From the IMG/VR virus record IMGVR_UViG_3300017613_001310, positions 1 to 24,450 of that record: a stretch of DNA of 24,450 nucleotides. The stretch is one strand, 5' to 3'. Under the pieces are notes generated by a model, which had not been told where the DNA came from, ran no database searches, and saw only the letters and a program-made list of their open reading frames with translations. Below are positions 13,775 through 22,732 of this stretch, piece after piece. Source of the DNA: a virus. Numbering within the stretch: position 1 is the stretch's first letter; every line of letters starts with the position of its first letter. The position numbers and the translations under genes are program-made.

Positions 13775-15573
13775 CCACCAAGCAGACCAAAGTTGAGGTA
13801 GTCGGCACCACTTCCAAGTATGAACGCTCCATGCGCAACATGGAGCGTGTCAGCAAGAGAAGTGCCAACATTGTATCAGGTGCCTGGATCAAGGCCGCCG
13901 GGTCGATTTACGGGGTTATTAAGGCCTGGGATATGGCAAAGCTGGGAGCCAGGGCGGACCAGGAGATGAATTCCTTTAAGAACATGGCCGCAAGCTACGG
14001 GGCTAATGCGGGCAACATCTTAAGGGACTTGAAACGGGTGTCCGCCGGTACCGTGGATACCATGTCATTGGTTAGAAGTGCAGGAACGGCCATGATGATG
14101 GGAATTGCGCCTGACAAGGTGACAAAGCTAATGGAAATCGCGCGGGCCACCGCCAAACTGACCGGGCAAACGGTGGTTGCGGCATTTGAGGACATATCGA
14201 GAGGTACGGCCAGGTCAAGCAAGCTGCTGCTGGACAATTTGGGAATTATGGTGACTGTCGGAAAGGCCAATGAGGAATGGGCCAGGGCAAACAATCGCGC
14301 CGTTGAATCCATGACCGACATGGAGAAAAAGGTCGCCTTTATGAATGCCACGGTTGAGGCTGGTGCTGATTTGATGCAGCGCCTTGGAAAACAAACCAAG
14401 ACTACGGCGGAATGGTTTCAAAGTGCGGAGGCTTTTGTAACCAACCTAAAGGTTGCACTCGGCAAGGGCTTTATCGGGGCCGCTAAAATGGTGGCGATCG
14501 TATTTACCAGAATTGGCCAGGTGTTCAACATGGTCATGGGTGATATATTCGGGCTTTGGAAAAAGTTTTTGGGCCTTATCGAAAAACTTCCGGGGCCTCA
14601 CGGGTCCAGGGTCAAGGAGCTTAAAGAGGACGTTGCCGGGATCGAGGCGCATTTCAGGGGGGCGGTCAGCCAGGCAGATCAGTTTATCAGCCAACTGGCA
14701 AATTTACAGTCCGGTACCGGTGGGATTACAGCCCCTAATCTTGGCATGGGCGGCGCTGGTGCCGGTGGCGGTGGCGGTGGTGATGAGGATACGAGCTTTG
14801 CAGACAATGCAACCATGCAACTTGAAGCGGCCTTGGTGCAGCGCACCCAAATGGAAATCTTTATGGCGTCAAGCCGGCACCAGGCCTTGCAGGAAATGGA
14901 AACAACCCATCGTGAATGGGAGATGGAAACCCTCACGAGCTCATCAGAGTACAAGACGGCCCTGCTTCAATCCGAGCATGATATGGCTCTTGCTTTGTCG
15001 CAACAAAAAAACAAGGCCCTTGCAGCAAACGAACTAAAAATGATGAAGATAGAAGAGGCAAATGCGAGTGCTAAAATGTCGATTGCGGTTAATCTTGGTA
15101 TGGCTATGCTGAATTTTGCAGGGACTAACTCCGAGGCTATGTTTGCAATCCAAAAAGTCGCTCAAATAGGCATGGCCATTATGGCGGCGTTTTTAGCGTC
15201 CAACCTTGCGTTGGCTACGTTTCCCGGTCCTCCATATACAGTTCCGCTTGCCGCCGCAGTTCTGAAAGCCGGACTTATCAACGCCGCCGTTATCGGATCA
15301 ATGGCAATCGGTGAGTACGCCGCATCGAAAAACACCGGGGCAACCGGCGCCGGGTCGTATGTATCCCCCGTAGTTACGACACCATCGGTCAAGGCCCCGG
15401 CTACCGTTTCCGAGCCTCAACAGGCAGAGCAGAGGGGTACGCTGACCATCAATATCCAGGGCGATTTTATCGGTGATGAAGCATATATCGACACGCTGGT
15501 GGAAAAAATCAACGATGCAGAGGACCGCGACGTATTCATCAATCAGTCTGTTTATGCGCGGGAAACCTTATAA
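13771..15573 (+). CDS. Tail tape measure protein
   Basis: This is a 600-residue protein, largely helical. A basic N-terminus (YERSMRNMERVSKRSANIVS) is followed by typical tape measure sequence (LMEIARATAKLTGQTVVAAF, GTARSSKLLLDNLGI). A Gly-rich linker near residues 330-337 leads to a charged helix, then hydrophobic stretches around 440-510 that could insert into a membrane during DNA ejection, and a beta end (GTLTINIQGDFIGDEAYIDT). The length sets tail length; at the usual 1.5 A per residue the tail would be about 90 nm, which is an inference. There is no visible lysozyme or peptidase domain. Confidence 0.88.
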   Translation: MTTKQTKVEVVGTTSKYERSMRNMERVSKRSANIVSGAWIKAAGSIYGVIKAWDMAKLGARADQEMNSFKNMAASYGANAGNILRDLKRVSAGTVDTMSLVRSAGTAMMMGIAPDKVTKLMEIARATAKLTGQTVVAAFEDISRGTARSSKLLLDNLGIMVTVGKANEEWARANNRAVESMTDMEKKVAFMNATVEAGADLMQRLGKQTKTTAEWFQSAEAFVTNLKVALGKGFIGAAKMVAIVFTRIGQVFNMVMGDIFGLWKKFLGLIEKLPGPHGSRVKELKEDVAGIEAHFRGAVSQADQFISQLANLQSGTGGITAPNLGMGGAGAGGGGGGDEDTSFADNATMQLEAALVQRTQMEIFMASSRHQALQEMETTHREWEMETLTSSSEYKTALLQSEHDMALALSQQKNKALAANELKMMKIEEANASAKMSIAVNLGMAMLNFAGTNSEAMFAIQKVAQIGMAIMAAFLASNLALATFPGPPYTVPLAAAVLKAGLINAAVIGSMAIGEYAASKNTGATGAGSYVSPVVTTPSVKAPATVSEPQQAEQRGTLTINIQGDFIGDEAYIDTLVEKINDAEDRDVFINQSVYARETL

Positions 15574-16151
15574 TGGCCATAAGAATCACATACAATTCCG
15601 TAAACATCGACCTTAAGGTCGGTCCAAGGGGCATTGAAATTGACCTGGTGCAGGTCAGGAATCAGGACCGGTCATCCACCGGCAAGACGCAGACCATAAA
15701 TTCATACGGCATTCAAGAAGTGGCCCTGGACACTTACTTTGAAGATGCTGTTGAGCGGACCCTTTGGGCCTGGTGGAGCTGGGCCAGGCAGGGCAAGCCG
15801 TTTTCGGTTGCCTTTGACACCGGGTATCTCGGAAACACGACCCTTGACGATGCCGCCGCCGCCGGGCAAAAGGTGATCCCCATTACAGACACCACCCTTT
15901 TTGATGCCAACCATATTTGTTTGCTCAAGGCCGTGGATGCGGATGATGAGTTTGAACTTGTCACTATCGCGTCTGTCAATGTCGGTGTGTCTGTTTCGTC
16001 GGTTGATAACCTGGTGTATTCGTATGAGTCCGGGGATGTTTTCAGGCACAAAAAATATTGGCCAAGCGTGTATAGCATGGACAGCCGTTTTAAGCCCGTC
16101 CGGGACGGTGAAAACTGGACATGGACATTTAACTTTGCAGAGAATTTATAA
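15573..16151 (+). CDS. Distal tail protein candidate
   Basis: This is a 192-residue beta-rich protein whose ATG overlaps the tape measure stop by one base. Features include an ITYNSVNIDLKVGPRGIEID start, LWAWWSWARQGKPFSVAFD in the middle, and KPVRDGENWTWTFNFAENL at the end, a layout like distal-tail (Dit-type) or minor tail adaptor proteins that follow the tape measure. I do not recognise a specific family. Its place between tape measure and hub makes an adaptor at the tail tip the best guess. Confidence 0.6.
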   Translation: MAIRITYNSVNIDLKVGPRGIEIDLVQVRNQDRSSTGKTQTINSYGIQEVALDTYFEDAVERTLWAWWSWARQGKPFSVAFDTGYLGNTTLDDAAAAGQKVIPITDTTLFDANHICLLKAVDADDEFELVTIASVNVGVSVSSVDNLVYSYESGDVFRHKKYWPSVYSMDSRFKPVRDGENWTWTFNFAENL

Positions 16152-16154
16152 TCA

Positions 16155-17873
16155 ATGCTGACAACCAACACAAATTTTGACGCCAAGCATGACCTGGCAT
16201 ATAAATATCCGGCCTACCTGATAGACATCGATGGTGCAGATATCTATTATTACGACCTGGTATGGCCGGGCACGGGCGGTCAGGCATTGGGCGAATCCGA
16301 AGTCGGGTTGTTGCTGGAAGGAGCCGCCGGTGATTTTCTGCTGGAAGGGGATCAGTACAGGCGTTATCTGGACAAGCTCTCCGGGCTTTCAAAAAAAGTC
16401 ACGCCGGAAGAGGGGCGGTCATCCATCGGCGGTGTAAAGTTCGAACTCCTGGACGTTGACAACGACATAACACAAATGCTGGCAACGGACGATTATTACT
16501 TCCATCGAAAAGAAGTGATTGTCAAGGCCGGGTATGGCGGCATGAGCGTTGACGACATGATCCAGATTCATGTCGGATGGATTACCGGCTTGAGGATGGA
16601 CAATAAGCTGTTGAGATACATCTTCGACGCCACAGATCCCATAAAGTGGATGCAACGAAAAATTTTCCGGGGGGCCGAAGATTCTCCGGTGGTTGTTACC
16701 GGCAATGCTCTTGACATATTGCTTAAATGTCTAACATCAACCGGCGCCGGAACAAACGGTGGTTATGACAAACTGGCAGAGGAAAGCGGCCTTGCCCTGG
16801 ATACGGACTACATCAATGTAGCAGAGATCGAGAAGGTTCGGGATGATTGGTTCCCTGGGGATTCTCATTATTTACGATTCAACATTACCGAAAGAATAAA
16901 GGCCAAGGATTTTTTCGAAAACGAAATTTTTAAACTTTTAAATGTTTACCCGATCATCGATGGCCAGGGCCGATTTTCCATCAAGCCGTTCAAACCGCCC
17001 CTGGCCGCACTTGAGCAAGTTCAGGCGTTCAATGGTGATAATATTATAGGCCTCCCGAATTTGGATTTCAACCTGGGCGCATTGGTCAACGAGGTGGAAA
17101 TTCATTATGACTGGGATTCGGATGATAAAGAATTCGATACGGTAGTATTTTATATCGATTCTACAAGCCTTAACAATCGGGGTCCCGGAAAAAAGCCCAT
17201 TACAATAAAATCAAAAGGCCTGCACAGTTCTCACAGTCCGGCATCCATCGCCAGCCGGGCATCGGAAATCCTTACAACCCGAAAGAACAGGATTTTTAAC
17301 CGTTTTTCCAATCCTCCCATAAAGATAAACATAACGACTTTCTTTGACAGATGGATCACGGAAATCGGGGATATCGTGCCGTTTTCCCATGCCAATATAC
17401 CGGACATCACCGCAGGAACAAGGGGCCTGACCGCCGAGCGGATGGAGGTCATTTCAAAGGATGTTAAATGGCGAAAGGGTCGGGTGGATTTCACGCTGCT
17501 GAATACCGGATTCGCCAAGGGCACATACCAGGTCATCATCCCGACCATGACGATTACTGCCGTAAGCGACCAGGAGAACTTCACGGTGTCCGCCACCGAT
17601 GCCGCAAAGTACGCAAATCTAACCTTGCCGGAAGTGCAGATTTGTGATGCCGGGATGCGGCAAAAGGTATCGAACGTGACCGTTCTGGCAATTAACACGA
17701 CTACCGGGGCCATACAAATTGACGATGCCGGGTTGACCCTTCAGGTCGGCTGGATCGTTGTGTTTGCCGATTACGATGATGCTACGGCAGAGCAAAAGCT
17801 GTGGGGCTATATCGCTGATGCTTCTAACAAATTGGGAACGGCAAACGATGATGCACACCTAATCGTGCCATGA
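16155..17873 (+). CDS. Tail tip/baseplate hub-like protein
   Basis: This is a 572-residue protein. The front part (AYLIDIDGADIYYYDL, VKFELLDVDND) and the central IQIHVGWITGLRMDNKLLRY and LLNVYPIIDGQGRFSIKP segments resemble tail-associated hub proteins that follow Dit in siphoviruses and form the tip ring. The region around 395-465 (FFDRWITEIGDIVPFSHANI) is typical of the hub beta domain carrying G-D-x-V/I. From about residue 480 a separate beta domain starts that may hold fibres. No peptidase motif is seen. The hub call is from order and general pattern. Confidence 0.65.
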   Translation: MLTTNTNFDAKHDLAYKYPAYLIDIDGADIYYYDLVWPGTGGQALGESEVGLLLEGAAGDFLLEGDQYRRYLDKLSGLSKKVTPEEGRSSIGGVKFELLDVDNDITQMLATDDYYFHRKEVIVKAGYGGMSVDDMIQIHVGWITGLRMDNKLLRYIFDATDPIKWMQRKIFRGAEDSPVVVTGNALDILLKCLTSTGAGTNGGYDKLAEESGLALDTDYINVAEIEKVRDDWFPGDSHYLRFNITERIKAKDFFENEIFKLLNVYPIIDGQGRFSIKPFKPPLAALEQVQAFNGDNIIGLPNLDFNLGALVNEVEIHYDWDSDDKEFDTVVFYIDSTSLNNRGPGKKPITIKSKGLHSSHSPASIASRASEILTTRKNRIFNRFSNPPIKINITTFFDRWITEIGDIVPFSHANIPDITAGTRGLTAERMEVISKDVKWRKGRVDFTLLNTGFAKGTYQVIIPTMTITAVSDQENFTVSATDAAKYANLTLPEVQICDAGMRQKVSNVTVLAINTTTGAIQIDDAGLTLQVGWIVVFADYDDATAEQKLWGYIADASNKLGTANDDAHLIVP

Positions 17874-17883
17874 GGAGCAAAAA

Positions 17884-19176
17884 ATGAGTGCTGAAATATT
17901 TACCGGGCTAAGCGCATTGAGGATGGTGCTGGAAACCGAAACCGATGCCGGTTCTCCGGACAATGAAACGACCTTTGCGGCGATAAGAAAAGCAATCGAG
18001 TGCCTGTTTTTAATTCTGCTCGGCACGGGTGTCAGCGGCACTGTTACGGCTATTGCAGAAACCGTTTTCACAGACACAGGAAACTTCGTTGATTCAGCAC
18101 ACCTTGAGCACACATTGGTAATGACTTCAGGCGACGCAAAGGGCAACATGTACACCGTTGACTCAAACACGGTAAATGCCCTGACTTGCACCGGCGATAC
18201 ATTGGTATCAGATGGCGTCGCCATCGGGGATACTTATGTAATACTATACGATATTAAAACAAACACCGGACACACTCATAATGCTAAAGACGGTAAAAAT
18301 GTTGATCTTGCAGACGATTCGGTCGAATCCAAACACTACGCCCCAAATTCTGTTAATCAAACGGCGTTGACCAATAGTGCCGTCGGGCAGGCACAGCTCA
18401 GGACAGCATCCGGGAGTGTTAACGATGCCGGCGCCGGAACAAGGGCGCAATATTCTCTCCCTGGCGGGGCTTACGGATTTTACCCGCAATTCAAGTCAAA
18501 CTCGGCATCAGCTTATGCATGGTATTACGAAATGTGGTGGAATGACGGCTCAAGCCATGCTTTAACTACAGACTATGCGACTTATATTGTCATGGAGGGC
18601 CCGGGCACGGTGATACAATACGCCCAGCAAACATACGTGACCGCTTCCGGGGAAGTTCATTGGATTTTCATTAAGATAGATAAGGCTACCGGAAAAAGGC
18701 TCGGTGTATGGCAGGCACCAGATCATCCATTCTTAGGAAATAGAGGGGTAATGCAGCCGTTCGCCCCATTCGATCCGGGCAAGCATGAAATAATCGTTGT
18801 CAATCCGTCTCTGGCCGATGTTGAAGAAACAGCAATAAGTTCTATTCCCAAAATCGGCGGCGGCTATATGACAAAAGCCGATCTTGACAAGCAAACCGTT
18901 GAGGAGGATTGGCTTAAGCCTGAAAAGGATTTCATGGATGTATTTGACGAAATGTTTGAAATAGATGAGGCAAACGAGGCCGATTGGCCAGACACCCCGA
19001 TCACAATTGCGCTTCCAAGAATACACAAAGGCAGGCTGATCTCTGACTGGCGCTTTATGCCTCAACAATGGTTTAATCCATACACTAAAAAAATGGAGCC
19101 TGTTAAAGTAAAACCGATTAAAACGGTGCTTCAAAAACCTGATTATATAACCACATTAAAATATCGGAAAAGATGA
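17884..19176 (+). CDS. Tail fibre protein
   Basis: This is a 430-residue protein. Residues 1-45 are a helical attachment part. Residues about 47-125 form a small beta domain (GTGVSGTVTAIAETVFTDTG, then VMTSGDAKG and GDTYVILYDI) also found at the end of the 636-residue repeat protein. HTHNAKDGKNVDLADDSVES and the following NSVNQTALTNSAVG repeat are typical phage fibre shaft elements. The C-terminal third is acidic then basic (ALPRIHKGRLISDWRF) and may be a receptor-binding or adaptor tip. GAGGAG lies before the ATG. The end overlaps the next gene (ATGA). Confidence 0.7.
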   Translation: MSAEIFTGLSALRMVLETETDAGSPDNETTFAAIRKAIECLFLILLGTGVSGTVTAIAETVFTDTGNFVDSAHLEHTLVMTSGDAKGNMYTVDSNTVNALTCTGDTLVSDGVAIGDTYVILYDIKTNTGHTHNAKDGKNVDLADDSVESKHYAPNSVNQTALTNSAVGQAQLRTASGSVNDAGAGTRAQYSLPGGAYGFYPQFKSNSASAYAWYYEMWWNDGSSHALTTDYATYIVMEGPGTVIQYAQQTYVTASGEVHWIFIKIDKATGKRLGVWQAPDHPFLGNRGVMQPFAPFDPGKHEIIVVNPSLADVEETAISSIPKIGGGYMTKADLDKQTVEEDWLKPEKDFMDVFDEMFEIDEANEADWPDTPITIALPRIHKGRLISDWRFMPQQWFNPYTKKMEPVKVKPIKTVLQKPDYITTLKYRKR

Positions 19177-19640
19177 TGGGCGGAATGATAATATCAAGCG
19201 ATGACATACTAAAAGAACAACAAGAGATATGGCCGGATTTTGAGTGGGAAATACCAAAGAACCCGTATTTTACACCCATGCCTGATGAGCACCTTAAAAG
19301 AGTCATTAAGGCCTGCAGCATAAAACACATGGTAAACATCCCAGGCATTTGGGAGTGTGAAAACTATTCAGGAAGATGGCAGAGCAATGTCGAAGTATTC
19401 CAATATGAGTTATTTCAATCGGGCGAATACAGACCGGATCCTCAATACAGGTGGTATATTTCTGATATATTTGGCATTGCATCGAAAACTTTTGGTGGCA
19501 AGGGCAATCACAGCAAGAACTTAATTCGTCTCGAAAAAGGAACGGCGCATAACGGAAAATTGTGGGTATTGTTTGAACCACAGACCGATACAGTATCAAC
19601 AGATTATGAATCGTTTTATCCGGTAACAGGTGAAGCATGA
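19173..19640 (+). CDS. Probable papain-fold (MOA C-terminal-like) small protein
   Basis: This is a 155-residue protein. The spacing of Cys62 (WECENYSGRWQSN), His113 (GNHSKNLIRL) and the EPQTD at 135-139 resembles the papain-fold cysteine protease domain related to the mushroom lectin MOA C-terminus, which phages carry next to tail fibre and lysis genes with the same C ... H-x-x-N ... EPQ order. If so it may cleave a virion or cell-surface protein, or have lost activity. The start overlaps the fibre stop and its stop overlaps the next start, so the three genes are coupled. Alternative ATGs at 19176 and 19185 are possible. Fold recognition is by eye only. Confidence 0.5.
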   Translation: MMGGMIISSDDILKEQQEIWPDFEWEIPKNPYFTPMPDEHLKRVIKACSIKHMVNIPGIWECENYSGRWQSNVEVFQYELFQSGEYRPDPQYRWYISDIFGIASKTFGGKGNHSKNLIRLEKGTAHNGKLWVLFEPQTDTVSTDYESFYPVTGEA

Positions 19641-20584
19641 AAAGAATAGCGCTTATCATACTGTCAATCGTGTTTCTTTCCGGCTGTGTAACGACTGGAA
19701 AGCCCAAAAGAATGTCGATAAATGATGTTAGGAGCCTATCTAAACAATCTCTTGATTCACAGATATCGGCTCTTCCAGCCATAACCCCAGACGGTGCAGA
19801 CTACTTTTATATTGTTGATATGGATGATACATCGTCAAAAAAGGCTTTGTTAAGTTCATTGGCCGGAATAGTATATCAGGCTTATGATTCCGACCTAGCC
19901 ACATGGGCAGGAATAACTCCATCAGCAAACATGCAAAGCTTCGCTGCTGCTGCTGATTATTCGGCCATGAGAACAGCAATAAGCCTTGTTCCTGGTACTC
20001 ATATTCAAGGATACCACGCTGCGCTCACCTCTCTTGCAGCCTTGACCTATGCTTCAACCTCCTTCGTGAAGATGACCGGGGCCAATACATTTGCATTAGA
20101 CACGGGCACTTATCAACCATTAGAATCAACTCTGACAGACATAGCTGATGGAACCATTACTGAAAATCTTGTAAATGTGGCCAATCCGTGGGCGATTAAC
20201 GAGGGTGGAACCGGAGGAAGCACGGCAGTGGCAGCAAAAGCCGCTCTTGATACCGGACTGCCAAGTAAAAGTTTCTGCATCGGGGCAGCAGTTGCGACTG
20301 ACGATTTCCTTGTTTGGAGAGCTCCGGTCGATATTACAATTACGGATATATATGGGGTTTTGCTTACGGGGGTATCGGTTGTGGGTGCGCTTGATGAATG
20401 CGATTCCGCAGGGGCTAATTGTGTCGCTGTTGATGCTGACATTACATTTAACGGAGGATTAGACCAGGACGACGGCGCATTAACAAACGGCACGATAGAT
20501 GCCGGCGATTGGATCATGTGGCACACGACAAGCATTGATACCCCAGGATTTCTAACCGTAACCTTTGACTACACGATAGATTAA
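19637..20584 (+). CDS. Lipoprotein-signal protein with phage tail fibre repeats
   Basis: This is a 315-residue protein. Residues 1-17 (MKRIALIILSIVFLSGC) are a textbook lipoprotein signal with lipobox LSGC, Cys17. After it come classic side-fibre motifs: YIVDMDDTSSKKALLSSLAG, YDSDLATWAGITPSANMQSF, SLAALTYASTSFVKMTGANT and an INEGGTGGSTA turn, then a beta C-terminal domain (residues about 215-315). The start is supported by AGGTGA upstream and ATGA overlap with the previous gene; the next in-frame ATG (19712) has a poor ribosome site. A lipid-anchored fibre would sit on the host envelope rather than in the virion, unless the signal is inefficient. Role unclear. Confidence 0.75.
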   Translation: MKRIALIILSIVFLSGCVTTGKPKRMSINDVRSLSKQSLDSQISALPAITPDGADYFYIVDMDDTSSKKALLSSLAGIVYQAYDSDLATWAGITPSANMQSFAAAADYSAMRTAISLVPGTHIQGYHAALTSLAALTYASTSFVKMTGANTFALDTGTYQPLESTLTDIADGTITENLVNVANPWAINEGGTGGSTAVAAKAALDTGLPSKSFCIGAAVATDDFLVWRAPVDITITDIYGVLLTGVSVVGALDECDSAGANCVAVDADITFNGGLDQDDGALTNGTIDAGDWIMWHTTSIDTPGFLTVTFDYTID

Positions 20585-20585
20585 T

Positions 20586-22373
20586 ATGAAAAAGATATTT
20601 TTCACGTTTTTATTTCTTATTTTTGTAGTGTCGGCAAATGCGGCCACATATTATGTTGACGCTGATTGTGCGACGCCCGGAACCGGCACGAGTGATACCT
20701 GCTCAAATGCGGCTGATGACCCATTTCAAACAATTGCAGCGGTAAACGGTGTTAATTTTGCTGACGGGGATATTATTTCGTTCGAGAAAGGCGACACTTT
20801 TAATGATGCCGACCTGACATTAAACGCCATTGCCGACCCCACAACCAAGACCGTCACAATTACTTCGCATGGCGCAGGAAATTTGCCTTGGATTGGGGGA
20901 AATACTCGCAAGACTTTAATTAATAATGTTGGGCTATCAATTGTTATCCAGAACGTCAATATGGATGGCCAGGAGTCTGAAAGTTATTATAAATTAATCC
21001 TGGACGACCTTAAAGATATCACTATTGACAATCTCGAAATGGACGGGAGCGTAGGTTATACCACAGCCTGCACACCCGACACTGACTGCGCTGAAGTATC
21101 GGCAATACACATAGTAAATAGTACGGGTGCTGTAGAAATTAAAAATTCTACCATTGAGAATTGGGGCGGGGATGAGGACCTTTGGGTAATACCCTCTCCG
21201 GCAGGAATTGGTGTTGATAGGTGGGGGCTTGCAATTGATGGCAAAACAGCAGGGACATTATCCATACATGATAACACGATTACAAATGTCGAGTCCGATT
21301 GTATCGTACTTCAAAACGTTACGATTGCAGGCACAGAAATATATGACAACACCTTGTGGAACGGTGGAGAAAATTCGCTTGACATAAAATATTCGTCCCA
21401 TGTTTCTGCATATAACAATGTTGTCGGTCGGGATGCCGCCTTTGTCGGAGTCGGTGGGTCGTCAACCGGAGAAACCAACGGAGAGCAAGGATTAATACAG
21501 GTTTTAGCGGCGGCGAGTGGAAGCTGTGATGATATAAATGTTTACGACAATGAGTTTGGGCCTACCGATCTTGCAAACTTTAGGCTCAGGCCATCAGCAG
21601 GCAAAACCTTAACAAATGTTTCTTTTTATCAAAACTACTGCCTACAGGCGAGATATCATATCGTTGTATCTGCAGTGGCCGCACCTTCAGATGGGTTTGA
21701 GGTTTATGATAATATTTTTGATGGTTTGGCAGCAACAAATAGCGGATTTGTCAACGCTTATGATGCAAATAACACAACTGACACCCTTTATTATAATAAC
21801 ACTTTTTATTCTGGTGCGGACGTTGCGGTAGATGTCGCTTATGTATATCTCACGTGGTCTGACGCTGTTTTTATCAATAATATATTTTACATCAATGATG
21901 CAGATGCAGATGAGCCGATAGTCCTTGCAAGATCGACCGGAGCGCCAAGCTTTTCGTACAACACTTTCTATAATTTTGATGATGGGGATGATGAAATCAT
22001 CTGTATTGGAGCTACAGCCGACACATATTGCACGGGTGGGACATCCTACGATGAATCCGAACAGGCGGCCTGGAGGGCGGTTCCCCATACCGGTGCGTTG
22101 TTTGACAATCCTGATTTTACAGATGCAGCCGCAGATGAGTTCTGGTTGTTGGCCGAGTCACCCTGTATAAATGCCGGCGTTGTGCTTCAATCACATCCTG
22201 ACGGGCTGGTATCAACAGCAACTTGGAATCCGTTTTCGATAGTCACAACTCCGCAGGCAAATCATGGCGCTAGCTTTGAAATGGGTGCTTATGTATACAC
22301 AACCATCACGTATTCACCAAACCGGATAATTATTATATCCAGTGTAGACATTGGCTGCATACCAATGATGTAG
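20586..22373 (+). CDS. Exported right-handed beta-helix (pectate-lyase-like) protein
   Basis: This is a 595-residue protein. Residues 1-19 are a Sec signal peptide (MKKIFFTFLFLIFVVSANA) followed by ATYYVDADCATPGTGTSDTC, the usual entry to beta-helix proteins of this type. Repeated short strands with N-x-T/I-x-N ladders (VEIKNSTIENWGGD, LSIHDNTITNVESDC, VYDNEFGPTDLANF, YYNNTFYSGADV) run to about residue 450, then a D-P/F-T-D-A-A-x-D-E-F-W-L segment with SPCINAG near 530, the standard end of such domains. It probably binds or cuts a polysaccharide, either as a tailspike or as an exported enzyme. No particular catalytic residues can be assigned. It starts 2 bases after the previous stop. Confidence 0.8.
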   Translation: MKKIFFTFLFLIFVVSANAATYYVDADCATPGTGTSDTCSNAADDPFQTIAAVNGVNFADGDIISFEKGDTFNDADLTLNAIADPTTKTVTITSHGAGNLPWIGGNTRKTLINNVGLSIVIQNVNMDGQESESYYKLILDDLKDITIDNLEMDGSVGYTTACTPDTDCAEVSAIHIVNSTGAVEIKNSTIENWGGDEDLWVIPSPAGIGVDRWGLAIDGKTAGTLSIHDNTITNVESDCIVLQNVTIAGTEIYDNTLWNGGENSLDIKYSSHVSAYNNVVGRDAAFVGVGGSSTGETNGEQGLIQVLAAASGSCDDINVYDNEFGPTDLANFRLRPSAGKTLTNVSFYQNYCLQARYHIVVSAVAAPSDGFEVYDNIFDGLAATNSGFVNAYDANNTTDTLYYNNTFYSGADVAVDVAYVYLTWSDAVFINNIFYINDADADEPIVLARSTGAPSFSYNTFYNFDDGDDEIICIGATADTYCTGGTSYDESEQAAWRAVPHTGALFDNPDFTDAAADEFWLLAESPCINAGVVLQSHPDGLVSTATWNPFSIVTTPQANHGASFEMGAYVYTTITYSPNRIIIISSVDIGCIPMM

Positions 22374-22409
22374 GGTGCGAATTATCACAGCGACATAAGA
22401 GAAATAAAA

Positions 22410-22730
22410 ATGCCGGACAAGCTTACATCGATACCAATTTGGACAAAAATTGCGGGGGCAATTTCTTTTCTTACCGGGGGGGCTTTTGGTCTTGGAAAAT
22501 ACAATGCTATTTTAGTGAAAAAGAAAGAGCTTTATAAAGATGGGGTTCCGCTTTATGAAAAGGTTGAGGATGCTAAAGAGGCTCGTATCAACTGTCAAGA
22601 AGCAATAAGATCGGAGCTGGTTTCGCATGGGAAGTCTATAGAGTCGCTTAACAATTTTGCAAGGTGGTTTTTGCAGGATAAAGGATTAAAGATAACAGAG
22701 ATAAATGAAATATTAGGTGAGGACACGTAA
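22410..22730 (+). CDS. Small membrane protein of the lysis region (holin or accessory)
   Basis: This is a 106-residue protein with one membrane segment at residues about 10-32 (KIAGAISFLTGGAFGLGKYN) followed by a long charged helical tail (LYEKVEDAKEARINCQEAIR). This shape fits a single-pass holin, an Rz-like inner-membrane spanin part, or a phage membrane anchor. It lies directly before the endolysin gene (2-base gap), which favours a lysis role. The ribosome site is weak. No outer-membrane spanin partner is evident next to it. Confidence 0.6.
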   Translation: MPDKLTSIPIWTKIAGAISFLTGGAFGLGKYNAILVKKKELYKDGVPLYEKVEDAKEARINCQEAIRSELVSHGKSIESLNNFARWFLQDKGLKITEINEILGEDT

Positions 22731-22732
22731 AA

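Noticed and set aside
17884-22373. A diversity-generating retroelement target in the fibre genes
   Set aside because: No reverse transcriptase, no template-like repeat and no paired variable and template segments were seen in the window.
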